A stretch of DNA of 5,415 nucleotides from JAABRU01 sp964534335 (GTDB lineage: Bacteria > Desulfobacterota > Desulfobacteria > Desulfobacterales > Desulfococcaceae): the NCBI GenBank assembly GCA_964534335.1, contig CAZHPS010000469.1, forward strand, positions 1 to 5,415, given 5' to 3'. Below, piece after piece: positions 1 to 5,256 of the stretch (positions are counted from its first letter, which is position 1; every line of letters starts with the position of its first letter). A program made the position numbers and the translations under genes. The notes below the pieces were generated by a model. The model was not told the origin of the DNA. It made no database searches and saw only the letters and a program-made list of their open reading frames with translations.

Positions 1-163
1 ACAGCTTTTTGGAAATTAATTCATGATATTAATAAAATTTAAGCGAATGGACAGTATTTAAAATCAGTATAAGCAGTATCATGGATGTATCGTTTAACCA
101 TTTGTATTTATTATATATAGATAAAAATCTGTATTTATCATAAAATATAATAATATTAAATAG
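1..163. other. AT-rich non-coding segment
   Basis: No open frame of useful length is present. Only 32 of the first 160 bases are G or C, far below the rest of the window. It contains short imperfect repeats such as GTATTTAT at about 114-121 and 131-138, and CAGTAT repeated near 64-78. Several TATA-like hexamers occur (for example around 110-120), but in sequence this AT-rich such matches are expected by chance, so I do not call a promoter. It could be a regulatory or horizontally acquired segment. Confidence 0.5.
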
Positions 164-387
164 TTGAATCCTAACCATTTCGTGCAGACCCACTACCCGG
201 ATTGCGGGTTCGGGACAACGATGCAGATGACTTTCAGCCGTGAGGGATTTATGATTGCCGCTGAAAACTTACCGGCAGTCCCAATGACAAAACTCTTTTC
301 CCGGAAACTGCCGATTTTTTAAAAAAACGGATGAAAAAAGAACCCGATGCTGTTGTCACCGGCCCCGGATTTCCTGAGTTCGGGTAA
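164..387 (+). pseudogene. Frame-broken coding remnant, family unknown
   Basis: Two short frames look like one protein split by a frameshift. The first runs from TTG 164 (or GTG 182) to TAA at 320-322 and contains THYPDCGFGTT and ENLPAVPMTKLF. The second is open from about 283 to TAA at 385-387 and reads FLKKRMKKEPDAVVTGPGF. The switch would fall near 283-300. Composition rises to coding-like GC exactly where the first frame begins. The charged helix followed by PDAVVTGPGF looks like a helix plus beta strand of an alpha/beta protein. The Cys-Gly pair followed by LPAVP and the later TGPGF faintly recall the glycine/betaine reductase B and 'UGSC' (seleno)protein superfamily, but this is a guess from short motifs. 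There is no visible ribosome binding site. Chance open frames remain possible. Confidence 0.3.
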
Positions 388-925
388 TTTCAAAACTGCA
401 AAAGATATAAGCAATGTTTTTTTTGGGTCGCAGTGAGGATGTCTCTGAAGAAAAGCAGGAATTTTGTCGCAGGTCACGTTCGGCAGCAGAAGGTTTCACA
501 GCCGCAGCCAAAAATCTTCGGGGTTTCGGATGCAGTCTTTATAGCGGTCTGAAGGGTGATCGGATTTGGTTGGTCATTGCTTTGTCAGACCGCTTACAAT
601 CTGAAGAAGTTTATTCAGTTTTGGCCAAAAAAAATTGAAGATGAAAACCTCACCCGGTTAAGTCCGGCATAAACTGAATAAGCATTTACGACTGTCAGCA
701 GGTCATACGAATCTGAGAATTCTGTCGTAAGGGGAGGTGCGCCCGAACGATACAGAAAGAGCGCCGGTTCCCGTAACGAAATCCGAAAAAACGGTTATAC
801 CCGCTCAGATTTGAAATCTGAAAATTCTGCCACAGATACGGATTGCACGGAGATAATGCTCTGAAATAAAAATTCATCAGATACTATATAATCAGTCAGT
901 ACTGTCAGCCTTGAATCTGTGCGCT
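388..925. other. Gene-free region with short repeats and palindromes
   Basis: I see no convincing gene here. The frame at 414-638 has a low-complexity, Ser/Ala/Arg-rich translation without recognisable motifs and no ribosome binding site, and the minus-strand frame at 695-877 is largely made by a repeated 15-mer. Visible structure is limited to a perfect 12-bp palindrome TTTTGGCCAAAA at 619-630 followed by an A run, the paired 15-mers at 710-724 and 815-829, and the octamer ACTGTCAG at 691-698 and 901-908. It is probably decayed intergenic DNA downstream of the response regulator. Confidence 0.5.
710..829. repeat. Pair of 15-bp direct repeats, AATCTGARAATTCTG
   Basis: AATCTGAGAATTCTG at 710-724 and AATCTGAAAATTCTG at 815-829 differ at one position and lie 105 bp apart in the same orientation. 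The unit is partly self-complementary (CAGAATT versus AATTCTG). Such a short AT-rich match could arise by chance, but the surrounding region is otherwise unconstrained, so a decayed interspersed repeat family is plausible. Confidence 0.4.
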
Positions 926-962
926 GCAAAAACCGGATTTTTCCAGAAAATCCGGTTTTTGC
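926..962 (-). terminator. Rho-independent terminator, probably bidirectional
   Basis: A perfect 16-bp inverted repeat: GCAAAAACCGGATTTT at 926-941 and its exact reverse complement at 947-962, with a 5-nt loop (942-946). The stem has a CCGG core flanked by A/T runs, so the transcript ends in a U-rich arm on either strand. It lies 64 bp downstream of the response-regulator stop codon and is the natural end of that transcript. Because the arms are symmetrical it could also stop transcription arriving from the left. Confidence 0.85.
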
Positions 963-1026
963 TGTACACTTCAGATCATAAAATCAAAGTTGGCAAAGCA
1001 GTAGGAATCAGGGAAAAAATTGCTTT

Positions 1027-1464
1027 TCATTTATTATCCGGAGCAGGTGCTGTCTTTACAGAGTTTTCTGCCCCGGCTTTGATTTCCTTAATGCTTTTGC
1101 GTCTGACAAATGCGGCCTCCACCTTCTGGATCAGTTCATCCGGAGCAACCGGTTTCATCAGATAATCATAAGCCCCGCTTCTCATACCGATGATGGCAGA
1201 TTCCACTGTCGCGTGACCTGTGAGCAGAATCACCTCGGTCAGAGGAAAACGGTTTTTGATCTCCTTTAAAATGTCAATTCCGTCTCTGCCCGGCATTTTC
1301 ACATCCAGAATCACCACATCAATATCAGTGTAGAGCATTTTTTCCAGAGCTTCGGTTCCTCCGGAAGCAGTCTGAATATCATAGCCCTTGCGCTGAATGA
1401 GTTTCTGCGTTGTTGTCAGAAACCGATCCTCATCATCCACCAGTAACATTTTCGGTTTTTCCAT
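1027..1464 (-). CDS. Single-domain response regulator (receiver, CheY-like)
   Basis: The 145-residue protein is one phosphoacceptor receiver domain (about residues 4-121) with a short charged, Lys/Ala-rich tail (122-145) and no output domain. All key residues are present: acidic pair D10-D11 after LLV, phosphoacceptor D54 in VVILDVKMPGRDG, switch T82 in LLTGHAT, and K104 in YLMKP. The GHATVESA and GAYDYLMKP stretches resemble receivers of the NtrC class. It should accept phosphate in the cytoplasm from a histidine kinase and act by protein-protein contact or as a phosphorelay step; the partner is not in the window. The ATG at 1464 is supported by GGGGGA at 1468-1473, four bases upstream. A strong promoter lies about 95 bp upstream and a strong terminator 64 bp downstream, so it is probably transcribed alone. 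The receiver assignment is firm; the pathway is unknown. Confidence 0.95.
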   Translation of the reverse strand: MEKPKMLLVDDEDRFLTTTQKLIQRKGYDIQTASGGTEALEKMLYTDIDVVILDVKMPGRDGIDILKEIKNRFPLTEVILLTGHATVESAIIGMRSGAYDYLMKPVAPDELIQKVEAAFVRRKSIKEIKAGAENSVKTAPAPDNK

Positions 1465-1492
1465 TTTTCCCCCGATCCGGCAACAGAATTAA

Positions 1493-1512
1493 CCAGCGGC
1501 ATCAGCCGTTGG
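1493..1512 (-). other. Small hairpin in response-regulator leader
   Basis: CCAGCGGC at 1493-1500 and GCCGTTGG at 1505-1512 form an 8-bp stem around a 4-nt loop with one imperfect pair (A-C in the minus-strand transcript, G-U on the plus strand). It would lie in the 5' untranslated leader, about 28 bases upstream of the start codon and 19 upstream of the ribosome binding site. It may affect RNA stability or translation, but no known regulatory RNA is recognised. Confidence 0.35.
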
Positions 1513-1551
1513 ATTGAATGGCAGGTTAGGCAGTTTTGGCACAGCAGATAC

Positions 1552-1585
1552 TGGATCAGTATAGTAAATGGGAATTGTGTAAGTC
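1552..1585. repeat. Degenerate solo copy of a repeat-element end
   Basis: TGGATCAGTATA at 1552-1563 is identical to 2022-2033, the inner repeat of the nested element further right. It is followed by AATGGGAATTGTGTAA, which resembles the outer repeat AATGGCGAATTGGTATAA (2049-2066) with small gaps. Both motifs occur in the same order and orientation as at the right end of the 1765-2064 element, with a shorter spacer. This suggests a second, decayed copy of that end, now inside the response-regulator promoter. Confidence 0.45.
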
Positions 1586-1587
1586 AA
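1558..1587 (-). promoter_or_regulatory. Sigma70-type promoter for the response regulator
   Basis: On the minus strand TTGACT (1582-1587) and TATACT (1558-1563) are separated by 18 bp, each a 5-of-6 match to the -35 and -10 consensus. Initiation would fall near 1551, giving a leader of about 87 nt before the ATG at 1464. The -10 box is the same TATACTGATCCA string found in the inverted repeats of the element to the right, so repeat-derived sequence may supply half of this promoter. Confidence 0.6.
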
Positions 1588-1764
1588 GTGAAAAAGCGTC
1601 ATGGAAGAAAATGCAGAGTGAAATGTCCGGTACAGAGCTTTGACCGGGATTTCGGGGAGCAGTTTCCCACAGAAGACACAGAGTTTTTTCCAAAAAAGTT
1701 TCACAAAGAGACTGTCAGTCTGCTGTGTGTTTATGGCGAACTCAGGCTGGAACTGACTCTGCTA
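1588..1764. other. Non-coding stretch left of the repeat element
   Basis: A plus-strand frame starting at 1588 has no ribosome binding site and gives a Cys/Phe/His-rich translation unlike a real protein; it also runs on into the repeat element. Visible sequence features are an ACACAGAG/TCACAAAGAG pair around an imperfect T6-CC-A6 hairpin (1677-1710), which resembles the degenerate 'cacagag' intergenic repeats common in large bacterial genomes, and the palindromic GACTGTCAGTC (about 1710-1720). I assign no gene. Confidence 0.4.
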
Positions 1765-1814
1765 ATACCAATTCGCCATTGGTTTTATACAATGCAGAAT
1801 GCAAATCCGGAGGA

Positions 1815-1846
1815 GTGCAAAAATTGAGCGGAGCGGTTTTTTGCAC
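1815..1846. other. 9-bp hairpin inside the left arm of the element
   Basis: GTGCAAAAA (1815-1823) pairs perfectly with TTTTTGCAC (1838-1846) around a 14-nt GC-richer loop. It lies in the extra sequence separating the two left-arm repeat motifs. It resembles a terminator stem, but no separate U tract follows on either strand, so a termination role is uncertain. Confidence 0.4.
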
Positions 1847-1867
1847 ACACGGAACCTCTGAAACTGA

Positions 1868-2033
1868 TATACTGATCCAATTTTGTTTTTCTCCGGCATG
1901 TTTTTTGCCTGACAGTCCGGACGGGAAAAAGCATCCGTTTTTGGCCTGAAAAACCCAGAAGAAGGGCTGAAAAAAAACTGTTTTGGCGCATATGCAATTT
2001 CCGTGCCAAAGAAACCAAAATTGGATCAGTATA
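1868..2033. repeat. Inner inverted-repeat pair, 18 bp perfect
   Basis: TATACTGATCCAATTTTG at 1868-1885 is the exact reverse complement of 2016-2033; with one mismatch the match extends to about 22 bp (1868-1889 with 2012-2033). The 166-bp interval holds A/T runs and short GC-rich words, and no protein-coding frame I would support. The same motif, shortened to 12 bp, recurs at 1552-1563. It may be the inner section of the 300-bp element or an independent element nested in it. Confidence 0.6.
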
Positions 2034-2111
2034 ATATTATATCGAATCAATGGCGAATTGGTATAATTATAATGAATAATTTCAAAAAATTGTCATTTAA
2101 GAAAGTGTTCC

Positions 2112-4136
2112 TTATAAGAGAACCGGTTCCAGTACCAGTGCCGTGCGGGTAGGCAGGTAAAGGCTGAGCATCTGCGATGTATCACCGGGGAATTCAGAAG
2201 CCAGAGTAAAATAATGCTGATCCGGCATTACCCGCGCATGACCGCCGTAAATTTGCGCATCACTGTCCAGAAGCAGACGGTATTCACCGGCTGGTGCCGA
2301 AAAGCGGTAATCCTGCCAGGATTGGGACGAATGAAAATTGAACGCGAAGATCAGTCCGGCCCGTGAAAAAACAATGACCTTGTTTTCCGAATGCTCGTGC
2401 ATAAGATGAATTTCCGATTCCCTCAGTATCCTGTATGTTTTTGCCAGCGCGATCATATCTTTGTCAAACCGGCCAAGAAAATGGTATTTCAGTTGCGGAT
2501 TCTCTGCCAGAGACCACTGGCGCCGGGCATAGTGCAAAGACCAGTTGTTTCCCTCACGGGGAAAATCAATCCATTCCGGATGGCCGAATTCATTTCCCAT
2601 AAAATTCAGATACGCGTTTCCGGCAGTGCCAAGGGTGATAAGCCGGATCAGTTTGTGCAGAGCCATGCCCCGATCCACACGGAGATTGGGGTCATCTGTG
2701 CGCATATGTTCATATATATCTGCACCAATCAGCCGGAAAATCAGGGTCTGATCCCCGACCAGAGCCTGATCATGGGATTCTGCATAACTGATTGTTTTTT
2801 CCTCTTTTCTGCGGTTGCAAAGCTCGTACCAGAGATGACCGATGGGCCAGTGTTCATCAGGAATTTCCTTGCATAAGCGAATCCAGTAATCCGGCACGCC
2901 CATAGCAAAACGGAAATCAAATCCCATTCCCCCGTCCGGAACCGGCGCGGCCAGTCCCGGCATTCCGCTTACATCCTCGGCAATGGTCAGGGCATCCGGA
3001 CGAACCGAATGAATCATTTTGTTTGCCAGAGCCAGATAGGTCAGAGCGTCTTCATCAGTATTTTCATGGCTGAAATAGTCATCATAAGAGGTAAATGCCT
3101 TTTCCAGCCCGTGATCCAGATACATCATGCTGGTAACGCCGTCAAACCGGAATCCGTCAAAACGGTATTCATCCAGCCAGAAACGGCAGTTGGACAAAAG
3201 AAAATGCAGCACCTGATATTTGCCATAATCAAAGCATCGGGAATTCCAGGCAGTGTGAATGCCGCGCGGGCCCTGGTGAAAATACTGATACAGGGTTCCG
3301 TCAAAACAGCCCAGTCCTTCCACTTCATTGGATACTGCATGGGAATGCACCAGATCCATGATAACACGCAGTCCCAGTTGATGGGCCGTATCCACCAGTT
3401 CTTTCAGCTCATCAGGTGTGCCAAAACGGGAAGAGGCAGCAAAAAAACTGGAAACCTGATACCCAAAAGATCCGTAATAGGGATGTTCCTGCACAGCCAT
3501 CAACTGTATGGTATTGTATCCGGCTTTGACAATTCGGGGCAGGATATTTTGGGTAAATTCTTGGTATGTGCCGATTTTTTCCTCTTCCTGTGCCATGCCT
3601 GTATGGGTTTCATAGATCAGCAGAGGTTCTGTTTTTTGCGGGGAAAAAACCGGCATTTTCCATTGGTAAGGTTGATGCGGATGCCAGACCTGCGCATTGA
3701 AAATAAGGGTGTGGGGGTCCTGAACAACCCTCCGGGCATAAGAGGGAATCCTGTCTCCTCCGCCGCCTGCCCAGTGAACCCGGAGCCGGTACAAATCCCC
3801 GTGACTGAGCATATCCGGTGACATGCGCAGTTCCCATGTGCCGTCTTCATTCAGGCGTTTTAGGGCAAATTCTCCGCGTTCCTGCCATCCGCTCCGGTTT
3901 CCGATGAGAAAAATCTCAGTTGCATTGGGAGCCCATTCCCGGAATATCCACTGATTTTCCCGGAAATGCAGACCAAAATATTCATGGCCTGAGGCAAAAT
4001 CCCCAAGACTTACCTTGCCGGAAGTCAGGCGTTTTTCCGTCTTCTGTATGCGTTCCTGCCGGAAACAGATGACAGGTTCATAAAGACAGAGCAGAGAATC
4101 TTTTTCTGTGATGCTGTAAATGTGTTTTTTTTTCAT
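2112..4136 (-). CDS. 1,4-alpha-glucan branching enzyme, GH13_8 (eukaryotic type)
   Basis: This 674-residue cytosolic enzyme should cut alpha-1,4 glucan chains and rejoin them as alpha-1,6 branches during glycogen synthesis. A CBM48-like N-terminal domain covers roughly residues 45-150 (FREWAPNA at 65-72), followed by the GH13 catalytic barrel (about 170-560) and an all-beta C-terminal domain to the end. The GH13 set is complete: region I DLVHSH (261-266), nucleophile D332 in GFRFDGVTSMMY, acid/base E387 in IAEDVSG and stabiliser D456 in ESHDQALVGD. YETHTGMAQEEEKIGTY (175-191), SHDQALVGD and MGNEFGHPEWIDFP (513-526) are hallmarks of the GBE1/starch-branching subfamily GH13_8 rather than the usual bacterial GlgB (GH13_9). 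Length is close to the roughly 650-700 residues usual for that group. The ATG at 4136 is preceded only by a weak AGG about six bases upstream. No glycogen synthase or other glycogen gene adjoins it. Debranching enzyme or amylase is unlikely given these motifs. Confidence 0.95.
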   Translation of the reverse strand: MKKKHIYSITEKDSLLCLYEPVICFRQERIQKTEKRLTSGKVSLGDFASGHEYFGLHFRENQWIFREWAPNATEIFLIGNRSGWQERGEFALKRLNEDGTWELRMSPDMLSHGDLYRLRVHWAGGGGDRIPSYARRVVQDPHTLIFNAQVWHPHQPYQWKMPVFSPQKTEPLLIYETHTGMAQEEEKIGTYQEFTQNILPRIVKAGYNTIQLMAVQEHPYYGSFGYQVSSFFAASSRFGTPDELKELVDTAHQLGLRVIMDLVHSHAVSNEVEGLGCFDGTLYQYFHQGPRGIHTAWNSRCFDYGKYQVLHFLLSNCRFWLDEYRFDGFRFDGVTSMMYLDHGLEKAFTSYDDYFSHENTDEDALTYLALANKMIHSVRPDALTIAEDVSGMPGLAAPVPDGGMGFDFRFAMGVPDYWIRLCKEIPDEHWPIGHLWYELCNRRKEEKTISYAESHDQALVGDQTLIFRLIGADIYEHMRTDDPNLRVDRGMALHKLIRLITLGTAGNAYLNFMGNEFGHPEWIDFPREGNNWSLHYARRQWSLAENPQLKYHFLGRFDKDMIALAKTYRILRESEIHLMHEHSENKVIVFSRAGLIFAFNFHSSQSWQDYRFSAPAGEYRLLLDSDAQIYGGHARVMPDQHYFTLASEFPGDTSQMLSLYLPTRTALVLEPVLL

Positions 4137-4141
4137 GGCTG

Positions 4142-4184
4142 CCTGTTAATCAGGTTCCGGTCTTTGAATACCGGGTTCATCATA
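4142..4184 (-). promoter_or_regulatory. Possible -10 box and leader hairpin for the branching enzyme
   Basis: TATGAT on the minus strand (4179-4184) is a 5-of-6 match to a -10 box and would give a leader of about 36 nt. No convincing -35 box is seen 16-18 bp upstream; the nearest, TGAACA, is 19 bp away. The leader contains the palindrome CCTG-TTAAT-CAGG (4142-4154), which overlaps the weak AGG ribosome binding site. Weak evidence. Confidence 0.25.
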
Positions 4185-4247
4185 CTGGTTTCATTTGATT
4201 TTATGTTCAGCAGAATCCAGTACCCGCGTTTATTCTTCTTTTCTGTT

Positions 4248-4335
4248 AGGTGATTTCTGAAAATAAATATCCCGGTTCAGTTCACAGGCAAAGGGCAAAA
4301 GCTGGAAGCTTTTGATACTTTTCCGGAAATCACCT
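4248..4335 (-). terminator. Two-stem structure at the end of the Uma2 gene
   Basis: AGGTGATTTC (4248-4257) pairs exactly with GAAATCACCT (4326-4335), whose last base is the final base of the Uma2 TAA stop codon. Inside lies a second perfect stem, CAAAAGCT-GGA-AGCTTTTG (4296-4314), centred about 30 bp past the stop. Neither stem is followed by a clear U tract, so this is a weak or non-classical terminator or an mRNA 3'-end stabilising structure. It separates the Uma2 gene from the branching enzyme. Confidence 0.45.
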
Positions 4336-5240
4336 TATACCGACTCCGGATCAATCCCCATTTCCCGCAGTTTTGCAGCCAGATGGGCAGCTTTGCGTGC
4401 CTCTTCCTCTGCACGGCAGGTCTCTTTTTCTGCACGGGCTTCAGCCTCTTTGGCCCTGCAAGCCTCTTTTTCTGCCCTGCGGGCCTCTTTTTCTGCCCTG
4501 CGGGCCTCTTTTTCTGCCCTGCGGGTCTCTTTTTCTGCCCTGCGAACCTCTTTTTCAGCTCTTCGTGTCTCTTTTTCCGCCATTGAAACGGCCTCATCCA
4601 CATTGGGAACCAGACGCCCGGTTTCCGGATCAAGCAGCCGGAGCATATGCCCTTCCCGTATGAGTTTCAGCCCCAGTTCCGCACTGAAAAGGCTGCCGTC
4701 ATCTTCCGCAATTACAGGAGTATACATCAGCCCGTCCAGCCGAAATCCCATAAACCCCTTTTCCAGATATTCGTCAAGCGGATCAAACAGAAAATACTCC
4801 CGCACTCCCAACGAAGCGTACAGACTGGTTTTGGCAATGTCCTCCGATGCGGTGGCTTTGGAAGTGATTTCAAATATCACATTCGGCGCTGTCTTTTCTT
4901 CCCATATCTTGAAAATCCGGCGCAGGTGCTTTGCCACACCTTTCACCACCATCACATCCGGCACTTTGTATGCCCCTGGATTTGCTTTTTCATAATACAT
5001 CAGCATGTTTGCAATGGTATAGACATCGGGATGACTGCGGAAAAAATGCCGCAGTGTCCGGCACAGCTCTATGATGACCATTACATGAATTTCTGTTTCG
5101 CCCATAGGTTCTCCGTCCGATTCCGGGTAAACAATGCCGGAATCATCTGTTTCTTCCATTTTTTTCAGCAGTTCTCTGTAACAGAACAGCGGAAGGGCCG
5201 GCCTGTTCACTGCAATTTTGTCTGCGACTGATATTTCCAT
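4335..5240 (-). CDS. Uma2-family PD-(D/E)XK nuclease-like protein with heptad-repeat tail
   Basis: The first roughly 215 of 301 residues form a Uma2 (DUF820) restriction-endonuclease-like domain. Visible core residues are D95 in VPDVMVV, E124 in NVIFEITSKAT and K137 in EDIAKTSLYA, followed by the family's GVREYFLFDP (145-154). Family members often occur in many copies per genome, are cytosolic and have no settled function; nuclease activity is inferred from the fold. From residue 221 to 283 come nine heptads of the AEKEARR type, surely a continuous charged helix or coiled coil, then a short end HLAAKLREMGIDPESV; this closing Leu-Arg-x-Met-Gly-Ile-(D/N)-P pattern is common in Uma2 proteins with such tails. 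The ATG at 5240 is fixed by a strong ribosome binding site, AAGGAGG at 5245-5251, four bases upstream. A truncated relative ends 16 bp upstream. The domain call is confident; the biological role is unknown. Confidence 0.9.
   Translation of the reverse strand: MEISVADKIAVNRPALPLFCYRELLKKMEETDDSGIVYPESDGEPMGETEIHVMVIIELCRTLRHFFRSHPDVYTIANMLMYYEKANPGAYKVPDVMVVKGVAKHLRRIFKIWEEKTAPNVIFEITSKATASEDIAKTSLYASLGVREYFLFDPLDEYLEKGFMGFRLDGLMYTPVIAEDDGSLFSAELGLKLIREGHMLRLLDPETGRLVPNVDEAVSMAEKETRRAEKEVRRAEKETRRAEKEARRAEKEARRAEKEACRAKEAEARAEKETCRAEEEARKAAHLAAKLREMGIDPESV
4392..4580 (-). repeat. 21-bp tandem repeat encoding nine heptads
   Basis: Nine 21-bp units lie in frame inside the Uma2 gene (residues 221-283). 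The units at about 4462-4555 are nearly identical in DNA, sharing CTCTTTTTCTGCCCTGCGGG on the plus strand, while outer units are more diverged, for instance AKEAEAR at 263-269. Near-identity at silent positions in the centre indicates recent slippage or unequal exchange. Every unit is a multiple of three, so copy-number change would alter helix length without breaking the frame. Confidence 0.85.
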
Positions 5241-5244
5241 AAAA

Positions 5245-5251
5245 CCTCCTT
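5245..5251 (-). promoter_or_regulatory. Strong ribosome binding site of the Uma2 gene
   Basis: The minus strand reads AAGGAGG followed by TTTT and ATG, an almost perfect Shine-Dalgarno sequence. It is the strongest in the window and settles the start at 5240. It sits directly after the TGA of the truncated upstream copy, so the two could lie on one transcript. Confidence 0.75.
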
Positions 5252-5256
5252 TTAAT

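Larger units (their letters stand above)
1765..2064. mobile_element. MITE-like element with nested inverted repeats
   Basis: ATACCAATTCGCCATTG at 1765-1781 is the exact reverse complement of 2048-2064, making 17-bp terminal inverted repeats around 300 bp. A second perfect pair lies inside (1868-2033). No transposase frame fits between them, so the structure looks like a miniature non-autonomous element. If the true ends are CCAATTCG/CGAATTGG, each end is flanked by TA, which would fit a TA-targeting (IS630/Tc1-mariner-like) element, but TA is also part of the inverted repeat, so this is only suggestive. At the right end the two motifs are 14 bp apart; at the left they are 86 bp apart, as if about 72 bp had been inserted or the two arms had separate histories. 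It lies 47 bp downstream of the branching-enzyme stop codon. Confidence 0.5.

Noticed and set aside
414..638. Plus-strand frame of 74 codons
   Set aside because: There is no ribosome binding site, the composition is odd, no motif is recognisable, and it sits among decayed sequence.
1588..1827. Plus-strand frame of 79 codons overlapping the repeat element
   Set aside because: It runs from non-coding DNA into the inverted repeat, has no ribosome binding site and no protein-like pattern.
1742..2050. Minus-strand frame of 102 codons inside the nested repeats, considered as a transposase remnant
   Set aside because: The translation is rich in Cys, Phe and Trp with no catalytic motif, and is fully explained by reading repeat DNA.
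2078..2091. AATTT/AAATT inverted repeat just after the branching-enzyme stop considered as a terminator
   Set aside because: The stem is only five A/T pairs with no GC core, too weak to support.
3009..3821. 270-codon plus-strand frame opposite the branching enzyme
   Set aside because: It is antisense to a gene with complete GH13 motifs and its translation shows no family signature.
4392..4580. Tandem 21-bp repeats considered as a CRISPR array
   Set aside because: Units are contiguous with no unique spacers and are in frame within a coding region.
4312..4995. 227-codon plus-strand frame opposite the Uma2 gene
   Set aside because: Its Ser/Ala/Arg/Phe repeats are the complement of the heptad-coding repeat.
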